DNA from: CAYNQN01 sp964530525
Lineage (GTDB): Bacteria > Actinomycetota > Acidimicrobiia > Acidimicrobiales > Acidimicrobilacustridaceae
Direction: 5' to 3'
Assembly: GCA_964530525.1 (NCBI GenBank)
Contig: CAZHBH010000057.1
Span: 1 to 13,514, forward strand
DNA: 13,514 nucleotides
Part shown: piece after piece, positions 1-7,474 of the stretch
Layout: the number at the start of each line of letters is the position of its first letter
How positions within the stretch are numbered: position 1 is the stretch's first letter
Notes under the pieces: model-generated
The model's input: the letters and a program-made list of their open reading frames with translations, nothing else
What the model was told of the DNA's origin: nothing
The model's database searches: none
Position numbers and translations under genes: made by a program

Positions 1-154
1 GGGGTGGCGCCTGGGGGTGCGCGCCCGCCGGGGGCGGGGGGGGGCCCCGGGGGCTGGCCCGGTCGCGCGGGTCGTGAAGGGAGGGGAGGGGGGGTCCAGA
101 TCTCGTTCATCGACCGGCACCGTAGGAACGGGGGCCGAAAATCCATGTAAAGAG
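1..154. other. G-rich contig edge without a gene
   Basis: This stretch lies downstream of the histidine kinase stop codon. It has many runs of four to nine G on the plus strand, most strongly in the first 95 bases. No reading frame in it gives a recognisable protein, and I see no clear terminator hairpin for the leftward two-component operon. The G bias is much stronger than in the other non-coding parts of the window. It may be low-quality sequence at a contig end rather than real biology. Some of it could form G-quadruplexes if it is real. Confidence 0.6.
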
Positions 155-1360
155 CTAGGCCAGGGCTCGACGAACCGTGCTCGACTGCCAAAGGGGAAGC
201 CGGAGGGAGAACGCAGCCCCTCGGCCGGGCTCGGAAGCCAGGCTCACCTCCCCGCCGTGGGCCTGCGCCACCTGCCGCACGATGGTCAAGCCCAAGCCGC
301 TGCGGCCTGCCTCACGTCCCCCTGCGGGATCACCGCGCCAGAAGCGCTGGAACACCCTGTCGTGATCCTCGGCGGCGATGCCGGGCCCCTCGTCGGTCAC
401 GGTCATCCACACCCACGACCCGTCGCGGCCCGCGGTGAGCCTCACCTCGGATCCCCGAGGGCTCAGCCTCAAGGCGTTGGCGAGCAAGTTGGCCAGCGCC
501 TGGCGCAAGGCGAGCTCGTCTCCCAGCACCCACAGCCCCGATCCCGAAGAGCACGCCAGGTGCACACCGCCCGCAGCTGCGGCGGCACCGAACTCCTCGC
601 CGACCTGCGTCACGACCACGGCAGCGTCGATCGGTCGCCGCTCCAGCGACAACGTCCCTCGGCGGGCGTAGACCAGCAGGTCGTCGACCAGCTTGGCCAT
701 GCGGTCGGTCGAGCGCCGCACGACCTCGGCGGTCCTGCGGAGGTCGACGGCGCTCGCGTTGGGATCGGCGAGCGTCACCTCCAGGTTCGTCCTGATCACC
801 GCCAGCGGGTTGCGCAGCTCGTGCGATGCCTCGTGGATGAACTCCCTCTGGGCGTCGAACGCGTCGTCGAGGCGCGTCAGCATGTCGTCGAAGGTGTCGG
901 CGAGGTCCTTCAGCTCGTCGTCAGGGCCAGGCAGGTCGATCCGCCTGCTCAGGTCGGTAGCGGTGATGTCGCGCGCCACCTCGGCGATGCGCTCTATGGG
1001 ACGCAGCACCATCCCCGACACCAGCCACCCGACGCCGAGGCTGGCTCCGAAGAGCACTGCGAGGGCCACCAGCGAGTAGGTCCGCAGCTTGTCGAGGGTG
1101 GCCTCGTTGACCACCGACTCGAAGGTCACCAGCTCTTGCACCTGGGTCTGCACCCCGAGGGGGGTGAGGGTCTGCACGTACTGCGTGATCACGGGCTGGT
1201 TCGAGAGCTGCCAGGCGAGCACCAGGTAGATCCCGAGGAGGACGACGGCCGCTAGGCCGAACAGGATGACGGAGTACAGCAGGGCGATGCGCACCCTCAC
1301 CGAGCCCATCCAGCCCGGCAGCCACGAGGCCCAGCGAACCGAGCGCGAGGTCCCGGTCAT
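155..1360 (-). CDS. Two-component sensor histidine kinase, membrane-bound, HAMP type
   Basis: The 401-residue protein is a classical sensor kinase that would autophosphorylate on His and pass the phosphate to the regulator encoded just upstream. Transmembrane segments are visible at about residues 24-48 and 95-116. They flank a short extracytoplasmic loop of about 45 residues (QLSNQPVITQ to LDKLRTY), which should be the sensor part. A HAMP linker follows (about 117-170, starting LRPIERIAEVARDI). The dimerisation/phosphoacceptor domain carries FIHEASHELRNPLAVIR with His180. The ATPase domain has the N box NLLANAL (residues 291-297), the G1 box DEGPGIA (323-329), FQRFWRG (338-343), and the G2 box SGLGL (354-358). 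The ATG was chosen because its frame begins at the HK-like N terminus and it overlaps the regulator stop as ATGA; the longer open frame upstream is antisense of the regulator reading. The sensed signal cannot be told from the sequence. Confidence 0.95.
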   Translation of the reverse strand: MTGTSRSVRWASWLPGWMGSVRVRIALLYSVILFGLAAVVLLGIYLVLAWQLSNQPVITQYVQTLTPLGVQTQVQELVTFESVVNEATLDKLRTYSLVALAVLFGASLGVGWLVSGMVLRPIERIAEVARDITATDLSRRIDLPGPDDELKDLADTFDDMLTRLDDAFDAQREFIHEASHELRNPLAVIRTNLEVTLADPNASAVDLRRTAEVVRRSTDRMAKLVDDLLVYARRGTLSLERRPIDAAVVVTQVGEEFGAAAAAGGVHLACSSGSGLWVLGDELALRQALANLLANALRLSPRGSEVRLTAGRDGSWVWMTVTDEGPGIAAEDHDRVFQRFWRGDPAGGREAGRSGLGLTIVRQVAQAHGGEVSLASEPGRGAAFSLRLPLWQSSTVRRALA

Positions 1361-2082
1361 CTCTCGGGCACCTCGCCCCGGAGCGACGAGTCGTGTAGCG
1401 GGGGAGCATCGAGCAGGCGGTACCCGCGCCCCACGACGGTCTCGACCAGCTGGGGCTCCCCCTCCACCGTGAGCTTGCGCCGGAGGGTGCCCACGGTGAC
1501 GCGCACCGTGTTCGTGAACGGGTCGGCGTGCTCGTCCCACACGTGCTCCAAGAGGTGCTCCTGGCTGAGCACCTCGCCGGGGTGCGCCATGAAGTAGCGC
1601 AGCAGGGAGAGCTCCTTGGCCGTGAGGTCGAGCTTCCTGCCCCCACGCCACGCCTCGTGGCGCGAGTCGTCGAGCACCACCTCGCCCACCTGCATGCGCG
1701 ACGACGACGGTGCGGCGTCACGCCGCAGCAGCGAGCGCACCCGTGCTGCCAGCTCGGGGAACGCGAAAGGCTTCACGAGGTAGTCGTCGGCTCCGTCGTC
1801 CAGTCCCGCGACCCGGTCCTCGAGGGCGTCGCGGGCGGTGAGCATGAGCACCCGAGGTCGGGGTTCGAGGTAGGGATCGCTCCTTATGGCCCGACACACC
1901 TCCCTGCCGTCGGTCCCCGGCATCGTCACGTCGAGGCACACCAGGTCGTATGGCGTGAACGAGAGCTTGTCCAGGGCCTCGTCGCCGGTGTGGGCGACGT
2001 CGACGGCGTAGCCCTCACGTCGCAACCCTCGGGCCACGGCGTCGGCGAGGTCGACCTCGTCGTCCACAACGAGCAAGCGCAC
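1357..2082 (-). CDS. OmpR/PhoB-family response regulator
   Basis: The 241-residue protein has an N-terminal receiver domain and a C-terminal winged-helix DNA-binding domain. In the receiver, the acidic pair Asp7-Asp8 (LLVVDDE), the phosphoacceptor Asp51 (VCLDVTMPG), Thr82 (LMLTARD) and Lys104 (YLVKPFAFPEL) are all present. The winged-helix part covers about residues 130-225, including LTAKELSLLRYFMAHPGEV, NTVRVTVGTLRRKL, and VGRGYRL at the wing. The start is a GTG placed directly before RLLVVDDE; no in-frame ATG fits the family, and no clear Shine-Dalgarno precedes it. Its stop overlaps the kinase start by 4 bases (ATGA), which predicts translational coupling and a cognate pair. Regulators of this class often control their own operon, so the divergent region towards frr is the natural place to look for its binding sites, although I found no convincing direct repeat there. 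Confidence 0.95.
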   Translation of the reverse strand: MRLLVVDDEVDLADAVARGLRREGYAVDVAHTGDEALDKLSFTPYDLVCLDVTMPGTDGREVCRAIRSDPYLEPRPRVLMLTARDALEDRVAGLDDGADDYLVKPFAFPELAARVRSLLRRDAAPSSSRMQVGEVVLDDSRHEAWRGGRKLDLTAKELSLLRYFMAHPGEVLSQEHLLEHVWDEHADPFTNTVRVTVGTLRRKLTVEGEPQLVETVVGRGYRLLDAPPLHDSSLRGEVPER

Positions 2083-2089
2083 GGCGCCG

Positions 2090-2115
2090 ACGGTACAGCC
2101 GCTCGCTGCGGTCAA
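2090..2115 (-). promoter_or_regulatory. Possible promoter of the two-component operon
   Basis: On the minus strand a TACCGT hexamer (matching the loose actinobacterial TAnnnT -10) ends 7 bases before the GTG start of the response regulator. A TTGACC hexamer (five of six to the -35 consensus) lies upstream. The spacer is only 14 bases, which is short, so the pair may not act together. If the -10 is real, transcription would begin at or within a base or two of the GTG, giving a leaderless mRNA. That would fit the missing Shine-Dalgarno. Confidence 0.3.
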
Positions 2116-2261
2116 CCCGACAGGACCCGTGCCCCGGACACCCTGGTGAGCAGCATGTCGCCCCTGGCGGGGGGTTTGAGTCGATCGGGTGCTCGGAGGC
2201 ACTAGCGTCGGGGGGAGCGGTGCGCTGCACCCCCTGCGCAGCAGGAGCCCCTGACATCGAA

Positions 2262-2269
2262 GAGGGAGG
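2262..2269 (+). promoter_or_regulatory. Ribosome binding site that decides the TTG start of frr
   Basis: GAGGGAGG ends 5 bases before a TTG codon and 17 bases before the first in-frame ATG (2287). The spacing supports the TTG at 2275 as the start and adds four residues (MSSE) to the protein. Confidence 0.6.
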
Positions 2270-2274
2270 CTCGC

Positions 2275-2844
2275 TTGAGCAGCGAGATGGCTGACCTGGT
2301 CCTTGCAGAGACCGCCGAGAAGATGCAGAAGGCGGTGGAGCACGCGCGCGCCGACTTCAGCACCATCAGGACCGGGAGGGCAGCGCCAGGGCTGGTGGAG
2401 AAGCTGACAGTCGACTACTACGGTTCCGAGGTGCCTTTGCGCCAGATCGCGAGCATCTCGGTTCCCGAGGCTCGCCAGCTGCTCATCACCCCCTACGACC
2501 GGTCGGCGATGGCCGCCATCGAGAAGTCCATCCAGCAATCCGACCTGGGTCTGACCCCCAGCAACGACGGCGTGCACGTCCGCCTCTCCTTCCCGCCTCT
2601 CACGGGCGACCGCCGCAAGGAGCTGGTGAAGGTGGTCAAGCAGATGGCCGAGGAGGGCAGGATCTCCCTCAGGAACCTGCGCCGGAGCGGCCGGCACGAG
2701 CTGGAAGCGCTCGAGAAGGACAGCGATCTCAGCTCCGACGAGCTCGCCAGGGCCAACAAGGAGCTCGACAAGCTGATCCACGAGCACGAGGCGGAGATCG
2801 ACCAGGCGTTCAGCGCCAAGGAACAGGAGCTCCTCGAAGACTGA
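2275..2844 (+). CDS. frr: Ribosome recycling factor (RRF)
   Basis: RRF works with EF-G to split the post-termination ribosome and release mRNA and tRNA in the cytoplasm. The 189-residue protein has the usual length (about 185) and the two-domain layout: a three-helix bundle made from the N- and C-terminal parts around a small beta domain. Recognisable family stretches are RTGRAAPGLVEKLTVDYYGS (about 32-51), ISVPEARQLLITPYD (61-75), IQQSDLGLTPSNDG (86-99), and PPLTGDRRKELVKVVKQMAEE (107-127). The region after it reads RISLRNLRRSGRHEL, where many RRFs have an RRDANDK-like sequence, a mild divergence. The TTG start is chosen from the Shine-Dalgarno spacing. The stop shares one base with the cdsA start (TGATG). 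In most bacteria pyrH lies directly upstream; here a divergent two-component system does. I could not fix its promoter within the 192-base intergenic region. Confidence 0.97.
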   Translation: MSSEMADLVLAETAEKMQKAVEHARADFSTIRTGRAAPGLVEKLTVDYYGSEVPLRQIASISVPEARQLLITPYDRSAMAAIEKSIQQSDLGLTPSNDGVHVRLSFPPLTGDRRKELVKVVKQMAEEGRISLRNLRRSGRHELEALEKDSDLSSDELARANKELDKLIHEHEAEIDQAFSAKEQELLED

Positions 2845-4586
2845 TGCCCTCAGATCCGTTCTTCAGCAGAAGCAACAAGGAAAGCGGCGAGGAAGAAGCT
2901 GAGGTGGTGCGCATCCTCGGTGCCGACGAGGCGGCCGAGGCTGCAGAGAGGGACGACGTCGCTCGCCGCAGGCCCGAGCACTCCCGCTACGGCGACCGCC
3001 CACCTCAGCCGGCCGACGAGGGCCCGAGGCCGACGCTTCGGTTCCCGCTCCCCGACAACACGGACGTGACCTCGATGGAGCGCCCGAGGGTGGCACCGGT
3101 GGAGCCTCGTGGGCTCTTCGATCCGCCGGCGGCCCCACCGCCACCGCCACCCGGCGCCTCCGATCAGGAGCCGCCGGCTCCCCGGCCCTCCGTGGAGCAC
3201 GGCCACGCAGCTCCTCCCCCTCCTCCGGCGGAGCCGTCGCGCTCCCAGCCGCCGGGAGCTGAAGGCCCTGGTGTGATCTCGGTGAACCCCCCCACAGGCG
3301 AGACCGAGCTCCCTCCCTGGACGGCGCCCCCCACCGGCGAGGTGCCCCGCGTGGTGATCGGCGAGACCGACTACGACGACCCCGCCGAGCAGGGCCGATG
3401 GTCGTCCTACGCCACCTCGGGCCCCCGGTGGCGCGACGAGCACGACAGCTGGGACGAGGAGAGCTTCTCGGAGCTGGCTGCCTCCGAGGAGTCGATCCCC
3501 ACTCACGATCGCGGCCAGGGGATCACGCACGAGGGCTACCTCACCTTCGACGACCTCGACGTGCCGGCCGCCCCCGGCGAGCCCGTGCGGCCACCGCCCC
3601 CGGTTGCATCGGGGGGGACGCCCCCGATGCCACCTCGTGCGGATGCCTCCGGGCGCGGGACCGGTCCCGCAGGCGCACCACAAGACGATCCGGAAGATCT
3701 CTGGGTCGCCGGGGCCGTGCCGGGTCCACGTCGCAGCCGCGAGCGCGACGAAGGTCCTCCCGCGCCGCCGCGCGACGTCACCCAGGCGGCGTTCGTGGGG
3801 GTCGTGATCGCCGCCGTGGCGGCGGTGCTCTTCTGGCTCGGACCTGCTCCCACCATGATCCTGGTCGTGGTGGCGCTGGTGGTGGCGGCAGCCGAGCTCT
3901 TCGAGGGCTTCCGGCGTGGCGGTCAGCGTCCGGCCACGCTCCTCGGGCTCGTCGCCTGCGCCTGCTTCCCCCTCGCCGTCTACTGGCGAGGCGAGGCGGC
4001 CATAGCCCTGGTGATCACGCTCACCGTGGTGTTCACGTTGCTCTGGTACATGCTCGGGATCGGGGGAAGCGCCCGGCCGGTCAGCAACATCGGCGTGACG
4101 CTCCTCGGTGTCCTGTACGTGGGGCTCCTCGGGTCCTTCGCCGCCCTGATCCTCGACATCCCCGCCGAGGGCGTGAGCATCTTGCTGGTAGCGGTCATCG
4201 CGGTGGTCGCCTCCGAGGTGGTGGGGTTCTTCGTGGGGCGCAGCATCGGCCGCACTCCTCTCTCCTCCATCAGCCCCGGCAAGACGGTCGAGGGCCTCGT
4301 GGGGGGCATCATCGGTTCGATGTTCGCCACCTTCGTGGTGGCGGTGGTGCTGGGCTTCGGTCCGTTCGGCATCGGATCGTGGTTCGTCTTCGCCCTCTGC
4401 TGCGCCATAGCGGCGCCGTTGGGCGACCTGGCGGAGTCGCTCATGAAGCGCGACCTCGGAGTGAAGGACATGGGCACGATCCTGCCGGGGCACGGCGGGG
4501 TCCTGGATCGCGTCGACGGCCTCCTGCTGGTGCTGCCCGTCGCGTACTACGTGGTCCGGGTCCTCGACCTGACGCCCCTCGCGTGA
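2844..4586 (+). CDS. cdsA: Phosphatidate cytidylyltransferase (CDP-diacylglycerol synthase) with long disordered N terminus
   Basis: The enzyme makes CDP-diacylglycerol from CTP and phosphatidic acid in the cytoplasmic membrane, feeding all phospholipid synthesis. The 580-residue protein is about twice the usual 260-310. The catalytic part is residues 312-580 with about nine predicted membrane segments (roughly 313-333, 336-352, 363-380, 385-404, 413-436, 443-464, 486-506, 510-527, 558-576). The family signature is complete: Ser532, Lys535-Arg536, Lys541-Asp542, His550-Gly-Gly, Asp555-Arg and Asp558. The SPGKTVEG motif is at 477-484. The position usually Asp in the (A/S)D-x-G-(A/G)-Y/F motif is Glu458. 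Residues 1-311 are Pro-, Glu- and Asp-rich with no predicted fold; they contain two PPTGE copies (149-153 and 162-166) and aromatic/acidic patches such as GYLTFDDLD (231-239). The ATG overlaps the frr stop. uppS, often found beside cdsA, is absent. Confidence 0.95.
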   Translation: MPSDPFFSRSNKESGEEEAEVVRILGADEAAEAAERDDVARRRPEHSRYGDRPPQPADEGPRPTLRFPLPDNTDVTSMERPRVAPVEPRGLFDPPAAPPPPPPGASDQEPPAPRPSVEHGHAAPPPPPAEPSRSQPPGAEGPGVISVNPPTGETELPPWTAPPTGEVPRVVIGETDYDDPAEQGRWSSYATSGPRWRDEHDSWDEESFSELAASEESIPTHDRGQGITHEGYLTFDDLDVPAAPGEPVRPPPPVASGGTPPMPPRADASGRGTGPAGAPQDDPEDLWVAGAVPGPRRSRERDEGPPAPPRDVTQAAFVGVVIAAVAAVLFWLGPAPTMILVVVALVVAAAELFEGFRRGGQRPATLLGLVACACFPLAVYWRGEAAIALVITLTVVFTLLWYMLGIGGSARPVSNIGVTLLGVLYVGLLGSFAALILDIPAEGVSILLVAVIAVVASEVVGFFVGRSIGRTPLSSISPGKTVEGLVGGIIGSMFATFVVAVVLGFGPFGIGSWFVFALCCAIAAPLGDLAESLMKRDLGVKDMGTILPGHGGVLDRVDGLLLVLPVAYYVVRVLDLTPLA

Positions 4587-4620
4587 GGTCGAGCAGCCGC
4601 CGGGCGGAGCAGCTGCACCG

Positions 4621-5844
4621 ATGACACCCGGATCTGCGGAGCAGGCACCGGCGGGACCGGTGCGGGTGAGCATCGCGGGATCCACCGGTTCGATCGGCAC
4701 CCAGGCGCTGGAGGTGGTGGGGGCCGAACCCGAGCGGTTCCGGGTCAGCGCCATCGGTGCCAGCGGGAGCCGGCCGGATCTCCTGGTGGCCCAGGCACGG
4801 TCGGTGCGTGCCGGGGTGGTGGCCGTGGCCGACGCCTCCGTGGCCGACGACGTAGCCGGCCAGCTCCCGGGCGTCGAGGTTCGCTCCGGCCCAGACGCCC
4901 TGGCGAGCCTGGCGGAGGAGGCAGAGGTGGTGCTCAACGCCGTGGTGGGCTTCGCCGGGCTCCCGGTGACGCTCGCTGCCCTCGCGCAGGGCAGGCGGCT
5001 GGCCCTCGCCAACAAGGAGTCGCTGATCGCGGCAGGGCCCGTGGTGCAGCGGGTGAGGAGGACCCCGGGGGCCGAGCTGGTTCCCGTCGACAGCGAGCAC
5101 TGCGCCATCCACCAGTGCCTGCGCTGTGGGGATGCTGCCTCGGTGCGGCGCCTCGTGATCACCGCCAGCGGAGGCCCCTTCAGGGGTCGTTCCCGGGAGG
5201 AGCTGGAGGGGGTGACCCTCTCGGAGGCCCTGGCCCACCCCACCTGGAGCATGGGCCCCAAGATCACCATCGACTCCTCGACCCTGATGAACAAGGGCCT
5301 GGAGGTCATCGAGGCCAACGAGCTGTTCGGTGAGCCGGCCGGCGAGGCGGGCTGCGGGATCGACTTGGACCGGATCGACGTGGTCGTCCACCCCCAGTCG
5401 ATCGTGCACTCGATGGTGGAGATGAGCGACGGATCGACCATCGCCCAGCTCTCCAACCCCGACATGCGCCTGCCCATCGGCTACGCGCTCGGGTACCCGG
5501 ATCGCATCGCCACCGGGTTCGGACGCATGGACTGGACCTCCTCCCAGCGGCTCGACTTCGAGCCTCCGGATCGCAAGGCGTTCCCCTGCCTCGACCTGGC
5601 CTACGAGGCCGCCCGGTCGGGCGGCACCGCACCGGCCTGGCTCAACGCCGCCAACGAGGTTGCGGTGGCTGCGTTCCTCGACGGCAGCATCGGCTGGCTC
5701 GGCATACCCGAGGTCCTCGAAGCTGTCCTCTCACGGCATGATGGTGGGGATGCTGGTTCCATCGACGCCGTCGTCGCAGCCGACCACCGGGCTCGCAGCC
5801 TGGCTCGCGAGGCGATCGAGCGAGGCGTCGGCACCCAGCGATGA
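4621..5844 (+). CDS. dxr: 1-deoxy-D-xylulose 5-phosphate reductoisomerase (DXR/IspC)
   Basis: DXR converts 1-deoxy-D-xylulose 5-phosphate to 2-C-methyl-D-erythritol 4-phosphate using NADPH, the first committed step of the MEP isoprenoid pathway, and is the target of fosmidomycin. The 407-residue length fits the family (about 390-400). The NADPH-binding loop GSTGSIG is at 20-26 and the ANKES motif at 130-134. Metal ligands are seen as Asp157 and Glu159 in VDSEHCAIHQ and Glu228 in NKGLEVIEA. The substrate-binding stretches ASGGPFRG (182-189), HPTWSMGPKITIDSSTLMNK (206-225) and VVHPQSIVHSMVE (255-267) are intact. The ATG follows a weak GGAG 11 bases upstream and the first residues (about 1-13) are probably unstructured. 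It sits 34 bases after cdsA and 45 before rseP, in the common actinobacterial order dxr-rseP-ispG. Confidence 0.98.
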   Translation: MTPGSAEQAPAGPVRVSIAGSTGSIGTQALEVVGAEPERFRVSAIGASGSRPDLLVAQARSVRAGVVAVADASVADDVAGQLPGVEVRSGPDALASLAEEAEVVLNAVVGFAGLPVTLAALAQGRRLALANKESLIAAGPVVQRVRRTPGAELVPVDSEHCAIHQCLRCGDAASVRRLVITASGGPFRGRSREELEGVTLSEALAHPTWSMGPKITIDSSTLMNKGLEVIEANELFGEPAGEAGCGIDLDRIDVVVHPQSIVHSMVEMSDGSTIAQLSNPDMRLPIGYALGYPDRIATGFGRMDWTSSQRLDFEPPDRKAFPCLDLAYEAARSGGTAPAWLNAANEVAVAAFLDGSIGWLGIPEVLEAVLSRHDGGDAGSIDAVVAADHRARSLAREAIERGVGTQR

Positions 5845-5889
5845 GGCACAGCCTCAGACGATGACCGCTTTGAGCACCCGGAGCTACTG

Positions 5890-7464
5890 GTGACCGAGAC
5901 CGTCGTCGAAGCGGCTGCTGTCGTCGGTGAGGGCGCAGGGGAGCCCGACGACGGCACTCGACGGGCCAGGTCGGGAGGTTGGGGCAGCTGGGTGCGCTTC
6001 GGGCTGATCGTGGTGGCCGTCGTGGCGGTTGGCGTGCTCGCCGGTTGGCCGCTGCTGGCGATCGTCGGGGCACTAGTGGTGTCGATAGTGCTCCACGAGC
6101 TGGGGCACTTCCTGGTGGCCAAGTGGGCTGGGATGAAGGTCACGGAGTTCTTCATCGGCTTCGGTCCGAGGCTCTGGTGGTTCACGAGGGGCGAGACCAC
6201 CTACGGGCTGAAGCTCATCCCGGCCGGTGCCTACGTGCGCATCATCGGCATGAGCAACCTGGAGAGGGTCGACCCCTCTGAGGAGGGTCGCTCCTACCGC
6301 TCGAAGCCCTACCTCAAGCGTCTCGCCGTGGTGCTGGCGGGGCCGCTGGCCAACTTCCTCGTCGCGTTCGTCCTCCTTGCCGTGATGCTCTCGAGCTTCG
6401 GCCAGACGAGGGCCGACGCCTGGCAGGTGGGGACCGTCGTCGAAGGGTCGACGGCAGCGCAGATCGGCCTGCAGCCAGGCGACAGGCTGCTGGAGCTGGA
6501 CGGAGCGCCCATCTCCACGTGGGAGTCGTTCGAAGCCGCTGTCGACCAGGCCGGGACAGGGCCTGTGGAGGTCGTCTTCGAGCGCGACGGCGAGCAGCGG
6601 TCCGTCACGACCCCGCTCGGGTGGCGCCTCGACGCCGAAGCGGCGGCGCTGCTGACCGGCCTGGAAGAAGGCGACCAGATCGTCTCTGTCGACGGTCGCC
6701 CCATCGCCACCTACGAGAGCTTCGCCGGAGCCCTGGGATCGTCGGGCGCCGCCACGGCGGTGGTGGAGCTGCGCCGGGCGCTGGGCACCGAGGTGCACAC
6801 GTACAAGACCGAGGTGGCAACACCTGCGGAGCTGCCTCCCGCCGGCTCCAAGAGCTTCGTGGGCGTGTCCAGGGCCAGCCACCGCGAGCGCCTCGGGGTG
6901 CTCGAGGCGGTGCCCGAGGCCGGTAGCACCTTCGGAGAGATCGTGGGCGAGTCGGTGAGCGGCCTCACCAGGTTCTTCTCGCCCTCCGGGCTCAGTCGCT
7001 ACTTCGGCCTGCTCGCCGACACGGCGACCGGCAACCGAGCGACACCTGAGGTGCCGGTCAACGGGCTGGAGCCGGTGAGCCCCGACGCCCCGGTCCCGGG
7101 GGCGGCCGCCAACAGCTCCTCGGGCGCGGGGGCCGAGGATCGGGTCGTGTCGATAGTGGGGGTTGTCAGGCTCGGTGCCCAGGCGGCGGAGTTCCACCCG
7201 TCCGCCCTCATCCTGCTGGTGGTCGTCGTCAACATCTTCCTCGGCCTGTTGAACCTCCTCCCCCTTCCGCCGCTCGACGGCGGCCACGCGGCCGTCGCGA
7301 CCTACGAGGCGATCCGCGGCCGTCTCGGGAGGCGCCCCTCCCGGGTCGACATGGCACGGCTCATGCCGGTGGTCTACGCGGTGACCATCGTGCTGATCGC
7401 TCTTGGCGTCAGCTCGACGTACCTGGATCTCGCGAACCCGGTCGACAGCCCCTTCGGGGGCTGA
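5890..7464 (+). CDS. rseP: RIP-type intramembrane zinc metalloprotease (site-2 protease) with two PDZ domains
   Basis: Site-2 proteases cut membrane-spanning segments of substrates such as anti-sigma factors, after a first cleavage outside, and so release regulators. The zinc motif HELGH is at residues 69-73 in a membrane segment (about 54-79) and the second active-site motif LDG is at 462-464 (LPPLDGGH) in a C-terminal membrane segment. Others lie near 35-52, 143-167, 437-457 and 491-508. Two PDZ-like units are visible in tandem: about 178-240 (GLQPGDRLLELDGAPISTWESF) and about 250-300 (GLEEGDQIVSVDGRPIATYESF). At 524 residues it is somewhat long. The extra length is the second PDZ plus a Ser/Gly/Ala-rich loop at 380-416 before the last helices. 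The start is GTG, chosen for the GGAG (5880-5883) six bases upstream. The substrate is unknown; no anti-sigma gene lies in the window, although the sensor kinase at the left end is a separate signalling unit. Confidence 0.95.
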   Translation: MTETVVEAAAVVGEGAGEPDDGTRRARSGGWGSWVRFGLIVVAVVAVGVLAGWPLLAIVGALVVSIVLHELGHFLVAKWAGMKVTEFFIGFGPRLWWFTRGETTYGLKLIPAGAYVRIIGMSNLERVDPSEEGRSYRSKPYLKRLAVVLAGPLANFLVAFVLLAVMLSSFGQTRADAWQVGTVVEGSTAAQIGLQPGDRLLELDGAPISTWESFEAAVDQAGTGPVEVVFERDGEQRSVTTPLGWRLDAEAAALLTGLEEGDQIVSVDGRPIATYESFAGALGSSGAATAVVELRRALGTEVHTYKTEVATPAELPPAGSKSFVGVSRASHRERLGVLEAVPEAGSTFGEIVGESVSGLTRFFSPSGLSRYFGLLADTATGNRATPEVPVNGLEPVSPDAPVPGAAANSSSGAGAEDRVVSIVGVVRLGAQAAEFHPSALILLVVVVNIFLGLLNLLPLPPLDGGHAAVATYEAIRGRLGRRPSRVDMARLMPVVYAVTIVLIALGVSSTYLDLANPVDSPFGG

Positions 7465-7474
7465 GGGCGGCCCC

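Noticed and set aside
1361..1651. N-terminal extension of the histidine kinase back to 1651.
   Set aside because: It is an out-of-frame reading of the response regulator gene; ATG 1360 overlaps the regulator stop in the usual ATGA way.
2176..2208. Possible frr promoter: TTGAGT (2176-2181) with TAGCGT (2203-2208).
   Set aside because: The spacer of 21 bases is too long and the -10 match is loose, so I do not list it as a feature.
2850..5477. Very long open frame on the minus strand across cdsA and dxr (875 codons).
   Set aside because: It lies antisense to two certain genes, has no recognisable domain, and has the His/Arg/Gly/Ala-rich make-up usual for GC-rich shadow frames.
7403..7474. ATG at 7403 as ispG start.
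   Set aside because: It lies within rseP and adds 24 residues unlike IspG; ATG 7475 has a ribosome site and gives the usual N terminus.
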